Position numbers and translations under genes: made by a program
Shown: one piece after another, positions 1 to 11,386 of the stretch
Layout: each line of letters begins with the position of its first letter
Position numbering within the stretch: position 1 is the first letter of the stretch
Assembly (NCBI GenBank): GCA_951799425.1
Contig: OX637405.1
Span: 18,449,089-18,513,088, forward strand
Reading direction: 5' to 3'
From: Ilex aquifolium
Lineage: Eukaryota > Streptophyta > Magnoliopsida > Aquifoliales > Aquifoliaceae
DNA length: 64,000 nucleotides
Notes under the pieces: generated by a model
The model's input: the letters and a program-made list of their open reading frames with translations, nothing else
Databases searched by the model: none
Told to the model about the DNA's origin: nothing

Positions 1-1453
1 ATGATGGGCCAAATGGATGTTCGTACCCTTTCTCAATTTATCAAGCTCCAATACTGTCTCTTTTACCATTTATCTTTAAGTAAGACTGTTTTTGGCAGGC
101 CAATCTGTTTATCATATTCACATTCACCTCCTTGGGGGACGACAAATGAACTGGCCCCCTGGCTAAGTTGGAGTTACAGAAGTATCAGGTCTCAAGGATG
201 GGCAGCAATGCCCACATGCTGCTTTTCTACCATTAGAGAGGCCGCTTCTTCTATTGGCTAGGTTATTTGAGACTACAAAAAAACTTCAGGAAGTTAGCCA
301 TGGTCTTGCGATGTAATAAGGTGGAACCTTGGTTCCTGCCATTTATGACCTATTGTGTGCACTAATGTTGATTATGTCAAAACGTGGATGAGCATTCTGT
401 TAAACATTAAGCTAAAAATGGAGCTAGGGCGGACATGATTATTCTGTGATTGGTTCGTGACAGTTGCTTGTCTGGTTTTTTGATGCATTGAATGATCCGA
501 GGATAGGATATCAGGATACAAGAAAGGCTGCAACATGAATTTATCTGTTGCAGTTTGGGAGCACTATTTTGGGGTAGGCTCATAGGTACTTTTAACCCTG
601 CCCCGTGGCATGCGGCCGCTGAGGGTGGGGGACTGAGAATTTTGAAAGGTAAAAATTCAACCCTTCGGGGAGGAAGAATCCGAAATGCTTTGGTGGGTTC
701 AAGTAGGCGTATAATTTGCCTTTTTATCATTTTCACTTGTGCTGGTTCATATGGAAAGTGAGAAGGAAGCCACATTGGAGGAAAAACCCCTTGTCATGGA
801 TAGCTTGTTATTTCCAACCAAAAGATTACGAAAAGTTAGAAGGGTGAATTGGCAATTTTATCACTTTAAAATTCTACCGAATTTTTTATTTTTTTAAAAA
901 TGTGACAGTGGGTACAAAGTTAGGTTTGATCAAAATTAAAAAGTCAAATTTAGTTAAACTGGTGTTCCAATTAATTTGATAGGAAGGAATCGATCCAATT
1001 ATTTCTTTTAAACTTATGGTTGTAATATAAATTTCAAACCTGTAAAATTACTTGCAAAGTATTCGAATTTTATTTGGCCGAAGGAACTCGAATTCAAGAT
1101 GTATGTCTTGCTCCTTATTCGACCATTGAGTCGCACTCCATGAGAATTGACACATTTTCTTTTACCATACACTTGGATAACTATAAAATATGGCAACCAT
1201 CCATCTCTCTCATAATAGATATTGCCTAGTTTCTGAGGGGAAAAAAATTGTGATGTTTGAATTTCATTGATAGCTATGGTGAGTTTTTTCAACATTTCAT
1301 TGGTAAGAGCCCGTCTTTACCTCTTGTTAGGAAATGGTTCACTGTAATTGGTTAATTTTATAAAGTCTCATTGTAAATCTCATCCTAAGTTAATGTTCAT
1401 GATACTTTAAAGATGAAGTTTCAAAAGCTTCAAGGAAGAAAGGAGTTCAAGCT
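1..1453. other. Unassigned flanking sequence, no supported gene
   Basis: This stretch lies outside element B. It has several short open frames on both strands but none with a recognisable domain. Around positions 162-318 one plus frame reads a leucine-rich segment ending in a stop after ...HGLAM, which could be the last exon of a host gene, but there is no supporting upstream exon. AT-rich sequence from about 840 onward looks intergenic. No LTR, primer site or RNA gene was seen. Confidence 0.4.
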
Positions 1454-1684
1454 TTTAATGTGATGCCCCTAAAATCGGGGGTCTTTTATTAACCCGTTAA
1501 TCTTCCATCGACCCGCAGAAGTACCCATGCATGTCGCATAACTGGACACCACTTCATCACACGACCATACCAAGGTCCAATCTCCATCCATTTGTCCTTA
1601 ATCTTTCATCAATTACATTCTTTAAACAAAATGGCTCAAGACGTGAAGGTTCGATAAGGTCATTTCAAATTTTAGTTTTTGTGA

Positions 1685-1890
1685 ATAGGTGCCGGTACCT
1701 CGTGTACCTGGTATCGGTACTTAAGCCTTCTGTTTGCTAGGTAACGGTACCTATAAACGTGGTACCGCTAGGCCATGGACAACGTCGTACTAGTACCTGT
1801 GAACCTAGGTACCGGTACTTGAGCCTACTACCAGTGAGGTACTGGTACCTGGGCCCTCTGGATGCCAGGTACCTGTGAGATACCGGTACC
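1685..1890. repeat. Degenerate GTACCGGTAC palindrome array in element B LTR
   Basis: About ten diverged copies of the palindrome GTACCGGTAC (for example GGTGCCGGTACC, GGTACCGGTAC, GATACCGGTACC) lie in 200 bp, separated by spacers such as TTGAGCCTACTACCAGTG. The same motif occurs in clean form in elements A, E and the 55-kb solo LTR. Confidence 0.8.
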
Positions 1891-3507
1891 TAGAGCCCAG
1901 GTTTTTTTTCAAACTTTCCAAAATCAAACTTTTAGTCATCCAATACATATCACACCCATTCCATTCATTCCTTTTACAAAAGAACAATGTCCCATTGCAT
2001 ACTTTTGCTAAAATACAAGGTTTTATACATGATTTATATGAGGGCAAAACAAAGTACAAAATGGGATTCACGAGCCACAACCCGGCTCAGTTGTCAACAT
2101 GTACCCAAGTGAGGGCCATTTGCCAGAGTTTGTTCAACACCTGAAATATATATCCCTATAAAGGGTGAGCCACACTCAATAGGATATCTCCTAAAGAGGC
2201 TACTCCCCAACTTAGATGCATATGAAATGTTCACATGTAATTAAACCATCAAACAAGAATTCATCCAAGAATATACAACTTCAAGAAATGAATGTCACAA
2301 TACTATGCCATGTTATGAGATGAGACTCACACATGCAATGTAACCCGAGCCCTCCACCGGCTCCTATACCACATGTAATGCCATGCGTATGCATCCGGAC
2401 ATTCCAATCCCCCGCCATTGATGTTACACATCCAATGACCATTTATAAATTCCGGATTTTTTGGGGTGGGTATTTATAGACTTCCACCAATAGGTACCCA
2501 GTCAACATGGCATCTATGAACTTCCACTAACGGCTCCGTGTACGCCGACACACTTTATGGACTCAACACCAACAGAGTGCTTATCCAAAACACCGGGTCT
2601 TGCACCCGAGGGATAATGCAACCCGTGCGACTTAGTCGAACCTTGGTCCAACTTTCCCGAGCCCACGTATCATCCACCAAGAATAGTGTTTGATCAAATC
2701 CATGCACACACCCACACTCATGTCACATGCCCACGAATGCAATGTTTCCCGTGCATATGCAAATGCAATGTACAATTGAAATTTTCATAGCATGCTCAAT
2801 ATGTCATGAGCACATTATAAACAATTTCAATGTCTATCAACATTTCCAAGTCCTCAATGTCAATATATCATAAGACATATACCAACATTTCCCAACATCA
2901 AATCCTAAGCATGTTATAACATACTCAATGCAATTAACACACTTAATCAACATACGTATTTTGTCCAACACCTTCAAGACATAAATGTAAACACATAGTA
3001 TGCTCAATCAACATATTCATCTAGAAATTACAATGAGCAATTTCACCAAAACCCAATTCATGCAAACATTGATTTTAACCATTCTTATACCCATTTTCAA
3101 CATTTCAACTACAATAGGTATATGACATACATGAGATTACATCTCTAACACCCTACCCATTTCATATTTCAACCCTAAGTTGGAAATAAACCTAGTTAGG
3201 AAAGGATCACTACCTCTTGAAGCATAATACACGTAGTGGAGGCTTCAAATACCCAAATCAAGCTTTAAGCCTTGATTTTAAAAAACCCCGATCTTGAGAC
3301 TTCGGCCAAATCTGCGATTTTGGTACGTAGACGTAGCTCTCGTCGCATAGAACAACTCTTGTTCTTGGCCCGAAGCAATCCGAAGCATAGATCGTCCTAG
3401 ATCGCAAGAAGAAGCTTGAAGATTTTGTGTTTTCTCTCCCTTCTTTCTCTCTCTCTCTCTCCGGAAAACCCAGCAACAAGAATGGGGGAAAAAATCCGAT
3501 TTTCCCC

Positions 3508-3515
3508 TTTTTATA
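3508..3515 (-). promoter_or_regulatory. TATA-like box of element B 3' LTR
   Basis: TATAAAAA on the minus strand, about 390 bp into the LTR in the sense direction; the sister LTR keeps the same box at 27022-27029. Position and conservation suggest the retrotransposon promoter; not tested. Confidence 0.5.
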
Positions 3516-3902
3516 CTCTCTAAATGCTTGGCTCTCATTAAGCCACACGTCCTAACTTTTCTGATTCGATTTTGTCTCAAATCAATTAAATCTCATCCCG
3601 TGTTGTGTTCAATATATTTTATTTGAACTACTTTAATTTATTTTCCATATTTCTCAATCAATTACCGATCGTGTTCATTTTAATCTCGCGATGCCTAATC
3701 GCATTGTAAAATATGAAAAATTTGACTGTCTCGAAATTTGACGAAAATTGACTGAGCAACTAGATTTCGCGAGACGAATCCAATAGTGAAGTCTGTTTCG
3801 TCATCCGAGTTCTAGAAAAATTTAAGTTTTCAACCTGTACCGTAACGACTAATTACCATTTTACCCTTCACAATAAAATTTTAAATTTTTTCGGGTCTTA
3901 AA

Positions 3903-3920
3903 ATTCTTCTTCCCTTAAAA
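3903..3920 (-). promoter_or_regulatory. Element B polypurine tract
   Basis: On the minus strand the sequence just before the 3' LTR is AAGGGAAGAAGAATTT, a purine run expected to prime plus-strand DNA synthesis. The preceding text (a CGGGGATGAAATTTC block) is the usual Tekay-type 3' untranslated sequence and is shared with element D. Confidence 0.75.
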
Positions 3921-3989
3921 GAAATTTCATCCCCGAAATTTACACACACATGCACATTCAACCATATGCATATGCAACAGTCATATAAT

Positions 3990-5330
3990 ACTACATGACT
4001 ATAAGAATGTACCTCCATTCTAGAACAAGAACGAATAACTAGTACATATTATGTCCTCACGCTCCTATGCCGCCTCCTCCACACCATGGTGCTGCCACAA
4101 CATCTTCACCAGCCTCACGGTCTTGCCTCGCAAAACCCTCTCTCGACTATCCATGATACGCATCAGTCCTTCCTCAAGGGTCCCATTCGCATCAACAATT
4201 AGCTCACCCCAATCCACTACATGTATAGGATCTAGAGTTTACTTCCGGAGCATGGAGACATGAAACACTGCGTGAACACCAGATAGATTTGGCGGTAACG
4301 CCAATCGGTAAGCGACTATGCCAACCCTTTCGAGTACCTCGAAGGGCCCAATATACCTCGGTGACATTTTTCCTCGCTTCCCGAACCTAACCACTTCCCG
4401 CTTAGGCATCACCTTTAAGAAGACGTGATCTCCAACCTCGAACTCCAGAGGTCGCCGCCGCCTATCGGTGTAGCTATTTTGCCAGCTCTAAACCGTAAGA
4501 AGACGCTTCCGTATCAGGTCCACCTTCTCCGAGGTGTCTCTAATCAAATTTGGACTCATAGAGGGTCTCTCTCCAACCTCTGTCCAACAACCGGAGAATA
4601 ACACGACCTTCCATAAAGTACCTCATAGGGTGCCATCTGTATGCTTGCCTAATAACTGTTGTTGTTAGCGAACTCCACTAAGGGTAAATGCTCCTCCCAA
4701 CTACCCTTAAGATCAAGGACGCATGTCCTCTAAAGTCTGGATGGTCCTCTCCGACTGACCGTCCATTTGGGGATGAAAAGCGGGGCCAATCATCAACTGT
4801 GTCCCCATAGCCTACTGAAAACTCTCCCAAAAATGGGCCGTGAACTTGAAATCCCGATCCGATACTATAGATACAGGTACCCCATGTAGCCGGACTATCT
4901 CCCGTATATACAACCTTTAAAATTCCTCCAGTGTGAAGGTTATCAGTACTGCCAAAAAGTATGCCGACTTTGTAAGCCAGTCCATAATCACCCATACCGT
5001 GTCATACCCCCACGATGTTCGTGGCAAGTGGGTCACATAATTCATAGTGATGTGCTCCCACTTCCACTTAGCCACCTCCAAAGGCTGGAGCAACCCTGTT
5101 GGTCTCTGGTGCTCAGCCTTGACCCGTTGATACGTGAGACATTTACTAACAAAGTCTCCGACGTGTTTTTCATCCTGCTCCAATAATACTGGTGATGAAG
5201 ATTGCCATACATCTTCGTGCCACCTGGATGTACAACAAACATGAGCAATAGAACTCACTAAGGATCTCCTCTCTCAGATCCAAAGACTGGAGAACAACAA
5301 CCCTTCTCCTGAACCGAAGACCACCATCTA
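3990..5330 (-). pseudogene. Element B integrase and chromodomain-like tail, broken
   Basis: Minus-strand remnants in order: zinc-binding and catalytic-core pieces at 4917-5258 (KWEHITMNYVTHLP then WVIMDWLTKSAYFL, the first-Asp region of the integrase core with the Asp replaced by Asn), weaker core remains to about 4400, then the integrase C-terminal GVHAVFHVSMLRK block near 4240-4290 and a chromodomain-like VRLVKMLWQHHGVEEA block near 4070-4120. The chromodomain has an in-frame TAG where a Trp is usual. In chromoviruses this tail directs integration to marked chromatin. Multiple stops and frame changes make the gene non-functional. Confidence 0.75.
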
Positions 5331-5339
5331 TGTGAATGG

Positions 5340-6860
5340 CCTAGACCTCGTCACTTGTACCTCACTGTACCCGATCCCTAATGGACAATATCTCCGTGTC
5401 CTGCCCCTGGGACTCGATCATCTTGCTCAATAGGGAAGGCGTAGCCACCAAACTCCCTAAAGTGCCCTAAGTCTAACCCCTGTAGTGTAGCCCGAACTGC
5501 CCTACAGTCTCGAGCATCCGCCACTCGCGGGAAGCTATACTAGACAAGACTCCCGTGACTTCCAACTGAGTGCATCAGCTGCCACATTTGTCTTACTATG
5601 ATGATAATGCAAAGTGAAGTCATAATCCTCCAAGTATTCCATCCACCTACGCTGCCTCATGTTGAGGTCCCACTATGTGAAGATGTACTTTAGACTCTTG
5701 TGGTCCAAAAACACCTTAAACCGCTCTCTATACAGATAGTGGTACCATGCCTTTAAGACAAAGATGATGACCACCAACTCCATGTCATGCGTGGGGTAGT
5801 TCTGCTCATGGCTCTTTAACTATCGTGAACCATAAGCTACCACCCTCCCGAACTGCATTAATACGCTTCCAAGTCTATTCTTCGAGGTATCACAATAGAC
5901 TATGTGCCTCTGTCCCCTCTCTGGAACTATCAAAGTCAAAGCTGAAGTGAGCCTCCTCTTCAACTCTTGGAATGCCCTCTCACATGAGTCATCCCACTGA
6001 AACTTGACCTCCTTACTAGTCAACCTAGTCATAGGTGCGACTAGTCGTGAGAAGTCCTCGATGAACCTCCGATAATATCCTGTCAATCCCAAGAAACTAC
6101 ATATCTTGAAGACCAACTTAGGATTCTCCCAACTCATAACCGCCTCAACCTTCTTCGGGTCCACTAACACACCCGAAGCTGACACCACGTGTCCAAGAAA
6201 CTTCACTTCTGTTAGCCAAAATTTGCACTTGCTGAACTTGGCATACAACTGATAATCTTTCAAGGTTTAAAGAACAATCCTCAAGTGATCATCATGTTCC
6301 TTCTCAGACTTGGAGTATATCCAAATGTCATCAACAAAGACCATGACAAACTGATCTAGATAGGGTTGGAACACCCTATGCATGAGATCCATGAATGCTG
6401 TTGGGTATTCGTCAATCCAAATGGCATCACCGTAAACATAAAATTTCCATATCGCGTTCTAAATGCCATCTTAGGGATACTTGCCTCTCTAATCCTCATC
6501 TGATGGTATCCCATGCACATATCTATCTTGGAGTAGACCCATGCCCCTCTCAGTTGATCAAACAAGTAGTCGATATGCGACAATGGGTACTTATTCTGGA
6601 TAGTAACTCAATTCAACTGTCGGTAGTCAATACAAAGTCTAAGGTTCTTGTCCCTCTTCTTGGCGAACAATACCGGAGCGCCCCAAGGTGAGGTACTCGG
6701 TCTAATGAAACCCTTATCCAACAATTCTAGCAACTGGACCTTGAGTTCTTGCAACTCTGTAGGTGCCATTCTATACAGTGTCATAGAAATAAGAGATGCA
6801 TCGAGTTGTAACTCAATGGTGAAGTCTATATCCTGATGTGGAGGTAATCCCGTTAACTCA
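5340..6860 (-). pseudogene. Element B reverse transcriptase and RNase H, broken
   Basis: RT pieces are visible at 6356-6583 ([35 protein letters not shown]) and 5820-6263 ([20 protein letters not shown], the thumb/connection [15 protein letters not shown]). RNase H follows at 5590-5830 (HDMELVVIIFVLKAW, FLDHKSLKYIF, ending in TNVADALS). The usual YVDD catalytic stretch around 6300-6350 reads [13 protein letters not shown] in one frame. Frame changes separate the blocks, so the enzyme is dead. Sequence style is Ty3/gypsy chromovirus. Confidence 0.8.
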
Positions 6861-7059
6861 TCTGGAAAAACATCTGCATACTCACATTACCCGAGGTAGA
6901 CTTAAATCCTGTTTCATCTTGTCCTCCAATGTAAGGCTCGTAAGCTATCCCATCAATTACTCGTGCCAATGAGAGTCATACACGGCTTGGGGTAAGGCAT
7001 CATGCTTTTACCCCTGAAACTTGAAACAAACACCCTCTAGTGTATAAGCGGTGACCCTC

Positions 7060-7390
7060 TTCTGATCACAATCGATGACGACTCGGTGTGCCGCCAACCA
7101 ATCCATCCCGAGGATGAAATCAAACTACGACATGTCCATGACCCTAAGGTCCACAATGAGTAAAATTCTCGAGATCTCTAGCTCACATCCCCAACATATC
7201 TGATAAATACAAACCCTAGCTCCTAGGGGAGAACTCACATACAATGGCTTTTCTAAGGTCTCAACCTCTAAGCTCAAGACTCTTACACATGATGCAGCTA
7301 TGAATGAATGTGATGCACCAGTATCAAATAATACCCTTGCCCATAAGCGAGAGAGTAGAAATGTACCTTGAATCACCAACTGATCCACCG
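7060..7390 (-). pseudogene. Element B aspartic protease remnant
   Basis: Minus-strand frame with LFDTGASHSFIAASC, the retroviral-type aspartic protease active site (D-T-G), followed by the LEVETLEKPLYVSSP segment found in chromovirus proteases. It lies between the gag zinc knuckle and RT, as expected. The downstream flap region is interrupted. Confidence 0.8.
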
Positions 7391-7952
7391 GCTCAATCTG
7401 AGGTGCGATGGAGTAGACTCGCCCCTGGGTCCCTGAAGTCCCGACTTATAAGCATTGTCCTTAGCCTCGGCTCATGCCCTGGCCCATCTGGCCTGATTGC
7501 AGAGTCCCCGTTTGTGAAGTGGTAGGGGCCTGTGTAGCACCTTGGAACTGGAACTGACTTCCTGGCCCATGGTGGGATAGGGAGGAATGAAGAAAGTTTG
7601 TGGATGCCCCCACCGATGATTGGGACTGAGATGCCCCATAGCTCTGGGATCCCTGCCTCTGAGAACAATCCCATTTCATGTGACCCAGTTGGTGGCATAT
7701 GAAACAAGTCCTCTGGCTTGCCTGGTAAGAAGCCCTAAAGTTTCTCCCACCCTGGGAGGATTGACCTTGGCCTTGACCTTGATAGCCGTGGTCCTATCCT
7801 TGATACCCTTGTGGGGTAGAAGTCTTTTTCTTCTTCCCCGAACTAGAAGAAGAGGATTGGTAGAGGATTGGTCCTCCTTCTTCTTGTCCTTAGCACCAGC
7901 CTCCTGGATGCTTCTTACGTCTTCCACTTCCCTCTCAATGGCCATGGCCGTC
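7391..7952 (-). pseudogene. Element B gag, C-terminal part with zinc knuckle
   Basis: Minus-strand remnant containing the knuckle CFICHQLGHMKWDC (C-x2-C-x4-H-x4-C) near 7670-7713, preceded by a Gly/Lys-rich stretch and followed by the Ser/Gln-rich spacer SQSYGASQSQSSVG. Toward 7952 the frame reads AMAIEREVEDVRS, which joins directly to the gag half at 20824-21391; element A interrupts the codon stream between them with a CCGTC duplication. Gag binds RNA and forms the particle. Broken by frameshifts. Confidence 0.8.
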
Positions 7953-9652
7953 TGATTAGCACAAAAAATTGTATATTTTAAGGTGCTAATCAGCTTAGTT
8001 CACTTGTTTTTGAAGATTAAATGATATGAGTTATGATGATTGAAGTCTTAACGTCAATATTTTATGTTTGCAGTTGAAAGGAGCTAAATATGGTTTGTTA
8101 AGGCCTTCCCATACCACTTGGGATGAAAGGAGATGAAAAGAGAACTTGGGGACAGCTCAGGAGCAAAGGAATCAGAAGATTCAGACAAGGAGGCAGAACA
8201 GTACCGGTACTCAGTACCGGTACTATATGGTACCGGTACTCAATACCGGTACGCCAAACCTTCTGGAGTCGAAGTACCGGTACTCAGTACCGGTACTGTA
8301 TGGTACCGGTACTCAGTACCGGTACGATTTGCCTGACAAGCCCAGAATCTGCAGATCTGCTCAGCTACTTCGAGGGTCCCACCATAGATGCCCCCACACT
8401 CCTCTGACACGCCCACAACACTGTTCATCAGACCCACACTTTCCTCTGCACTCTAGAGCTACAACTTTAAATTTTAGAGAGAGAGAAGAGGAGGAGCTGG
8501 GTGTGCAGACAAACTCTGCACTCCCCTGTCCAGGTCATCCAGACTGCACCCTACTGATGGGGGTCACTTCAGGGAGCTAAAAGAGCTGACCAGGCATGTT
8601 TTTGGGAGGGAAAGCTCTCCAATGATGGGCATTCTGGGATAGCATAGAGAAAAAGATAGTGAGAGAAGCTCTGGGCGGAGAAGATGATGAATAGTAATTT
8701 TAGAGAGAGAAAGTTGTGATTTTTGTATTTCTGCTACTGCATTGTCTTGTAATCAATGGTATGAACCTTTAGATCTTCATTGAATGTCATTAATGCCATT
8801 TTTCCTTATGTCCATTGCTAGTTTAATGCTTCCATTTAAGTTCTACCATTAAAGCTTCCAAGTTGTTCTTGTTCATAGATATAAAATGGATTTTCACTTC
8901 ATTCACTTCTAGTCCATGATTTCTTGCACTTAGTTACTTCAAAACTTTATATCTTTAAAATGCATTATCTTTCCATTGTCATATTCATTTCAAGTATGGG
9001 TAGCTAAATCCTTTTGTTGGCAAGACCAAGGGGAATCCTCCTTTTTGGGTATACCATTTCAACTCTTTCTACTCCCTCCCTTTAGAGTCCAATGGTTCGG
9101 TTTGACCGGATTGAAGGTGGATGATTTGGTGAGTCTTTGATAATCCGTAGGCCTAGTCACGGTTTATGCTTAGATACTCACCTACCTTATCCTCGGCTTT
9201 CCGCGAATCAACCGTTCATTCATGCTCAATCGGAGGAGTGATTTGAGTTGAGATAGTATACCCATTGGAGGGACCTCTTGGGATTGCCAACACTTGCTTC
9301 TTCATTTCATTTCCACCAAAACATATTTTACCAAACCACTTAAACCACAAGAATTGTTACACATTCTTTTCCCAAAATCACTTTCAAATTGGTTTACTTC
9401 CTTCCCCGTGGAAACGACCTTGGAATACTTCCAAGTAAAAGACGACCCACGAAAGTCTCCTTGCGATTGGGGAGCATTTTTGTGCATTCACATATCACAT
9501 TCCCATTAACTTTTTTTCCCTTTCCTATTGCCCTTTCTTTTCACACTATCCGAAGGGAGCTTGACCTCCCTTCCCGTTTGAACATATATCACACATACAC
9601 TTTGGGGGATAGTAATTAAGGGGTTAGGAATAGGATTGTTTTTGCTCAATCA
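7953..9652 (+). repeat. Element A 5' LTR
   Basis: 1700 bp, TG...CA. It begins with a 10-bp inverted repeat (TGATTAGCAC at 7953-7962 and GTGCTAATCA at 7983-7992) able to form a hairpin around an AT-rich loop. It carries eight clean GTACCGGTAC-type palindromes at 8200-8335. It matches the 3' LTR closely apart from two blocks missing from the latter. Confidence 0.95.
8198..8336. repeat. GTACCGGTAC palindrome module, element A 5' LTR
   Basis: Eight copies of TACCGGTA-centred palindromes in two groups of four, separated by the spacer CGCCAAACCTTCTGGAGTCG. Within groups the links are TCAG, TATATG/TGTATG and TCA(A/G). The 3' LTR retains only four copies. Confidence 0.95.
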
Positions 9653-9655
9653 TTT

Positions 9656-9674
9656 TGGCGCCGTTGCCGGGGAA
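9656..9674 (+). promoter_or_regulatory. Element A primer-binding site (tRNA-Asp type)
   Basis: TGGCGCCGTTGCCGGGGAA, three bases after the LTR end, complementary to the 3' acceptor end of plant tRNA-Asp. This is the minus-strand DNA primer site used by Athila-type elements; element C has the same site. Confidence 0.9.
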
Positions 9675-9866
9675 GGCAAGTGTCAAACCAAGGAGGTGAA
9701 TTCCGAACAATGAAGGTAAGTCCCGTGATCTTCATCACGGGCTGAGGTACGTTGTCTCGTGTACATATTCTTGTTTGTGTATAATTTCAATTGTAGATAT
9801 ATATCTTGTTGCATGTGGGGAATGGACGACTATCACTGATTAGTTAGACAACCCTTAGGCCCCAAC

Positions 9867-11381
9867 ATGAACATAGACCAAGACCCACCCGAGGATGCGG
9901 GTGACAATTTTGAAAATGTGGATGTCAACCCAAACATGCAAGGGGGTGGAAACTTTGACAACGTCGGTGCAAATCCAAATGCTCAAAGGGGTGGGGGATT
10001 GCCCGAACCTAGGATGCCTAACCCAAGAATGCAATATCCCCCTCCCGATGTTTTTGATAATGAGGATGCTAACCCGAATATGCAGAGGGGTGGGGGATTG
10101 CAACCACCTAGGATGCCCAACCCACGAGTGCAATTTCCCCCACCTAGGAATGAAGCGAACATCCAACTTGACCCTCCACCAAGGACAATGCGGGAGTTCC
10201 TTCAACCAACCCGTAGCGCCACACCATCATGCCTTGTTCTTCCTGTCCAAGCTCATCTCTTTGTGATCAAACCATGGATGTTGTAACTACTCCCTAAATT
10301 TCATGGGGTCGAGAAGGAAAACCCTTATAGTCATCTAAAGTCTTATGAGGAAATGGTTGCAACCTTTATCCCAAATTACAACATGGAAGAGATAGCAAGG
10401 ATGAAATTGTTCTCTTTTTCGTTGGAGGGTAAGACAAAGATTTGGTTTGATTCCATGGGGCCTCGGACCATGCTATATTGGGACCATATAGTTTCATTCT
10501 TTTTAAAAAAGTTTTTTCCGGTTCATCGAACCACTTCTTTGAAAAAAGACATTCAAAACTTTTCTGAAAAACCCAATGAACAATTCTATCAGTGTTGGGA
10601 TCGCTACAAGAGTTGATTCAATCCATACCACATCATGGTTTTAAATCATGGCAATTGGTGAGTTTCTTCTACGAAGGAATCTCACCAAACCATAGAAAAT
10701 TCATTGACATGATGTGCAATGGTGAATTCTTGAACAAAGACCTTGACGAGGCCCTCGACTACTTTGGCACCTTGGCTGAAAATGCACAATCTTGGGATGT
10801 TAGGGATCCAAGTGATGTACCTAGGACATTGCCAGTGAGTGGTCAATCTCAAAGGGGAGGGATATATGACTTGAAAGACCGGGAGGACCTACTTTCACAA
10901 ATTTCCAAATTGTCTAGGAAAGTAGATAGCCTTGAGGTGGAAAGGAGACGAGAGGTGTCTCATGTGTCAAGAACCGAGGAGGCTTGTTCTATTTGTGGTG
11001 GTGTCGAGCATTCCACATCGGAGTGTCCGAGCATTCCGGCACTTAAAGAAGCATACCATGAACAAGTCAATGCCTTCAACCAACCAAGGCAATCATTTCT
11101 TTCAAATTCCAACACTTACAATTCGGGGTATCGTGATCACCCTAATTTCAGTTGGAGGAATGAGAACTCCATCCCCTATGGTTCAAATACATACACATCT
11201 CCTGCACCTCCCAAGCAAGGTCAGTACCAATCCCAATATCAAGGTCAGGGGCAAGCTTCTAGTTCCCAATACCCACGGTCCAATCCACAAGGGTACCAAT
11301 CCAATCCTCCCCCATAGAATTTTTCCCAACAAGGCCCATCTAGTTCTTCCAGCTACTAACCACCTCATAAAAGGAGTCTAG
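9867..11381 (+). pseudogene. Element A gag, broken
   Basis: Gag of an Athila-type element. An N-terminal Asn/Pro/Gly-rich region with degenerate repeats (NPNMQGGG, NPNAQRGGG, NPNMQRGGG) is followed by TMREFLQPTRSATPSC, then the capsid-like retrotransposon gag domain ([18 protein letters not shown] ... FFPVHRTTSL) and a zinc knuckle CSICGGVEHSTSEC (C-x2-C-x4-H-x4-C) near 10985-11027, then a Gln/Tyr/Pro-rich tail. Compared with element C it has an in-frame TAA at 10284, a frameshift near 10610, a TAG at 11315 and a CAA-to-TAA change near 11358. In intact form it would continue directly into pol. Confidence 0.9.
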
Positions 11382-11386
11382 AAGAT

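Larger units (their letters stand above)
1459..3902 (-). repeat. Element B 3' LTR
   Basis: On the plus strand it starts TGTGATGCCCC and ends CGGGTCTTAAA; the expected terminal CA is mutated, as in the sister LTR. The 2.44-kb sequence matches 23481-27406 across most of its length. A TATA-like box (TATAAAAA on the minus strand) lies at 3508-3515, followed in the sense direction by a leader that is conserved in the D family LTRs, and a splice-donor-like AAGAGGTAG near 3212. The part at 1565-2075, including a degenerate GTACC array, is missing from the sister LTR. Confidence 0.85.

Noticed and set aside
1-318. Possible last exon of a host gene
   Set aside because: One short frame after an acceptor-like GGCAG, but competing frames are also open and no protein family is recognised.
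8146-8580. 144-codon frame in the element A LTR, repeated in the 3' LTR
   Set aside because: Runs through the GTACCGGTAC array, frame altered by array length; not conserved as protein.
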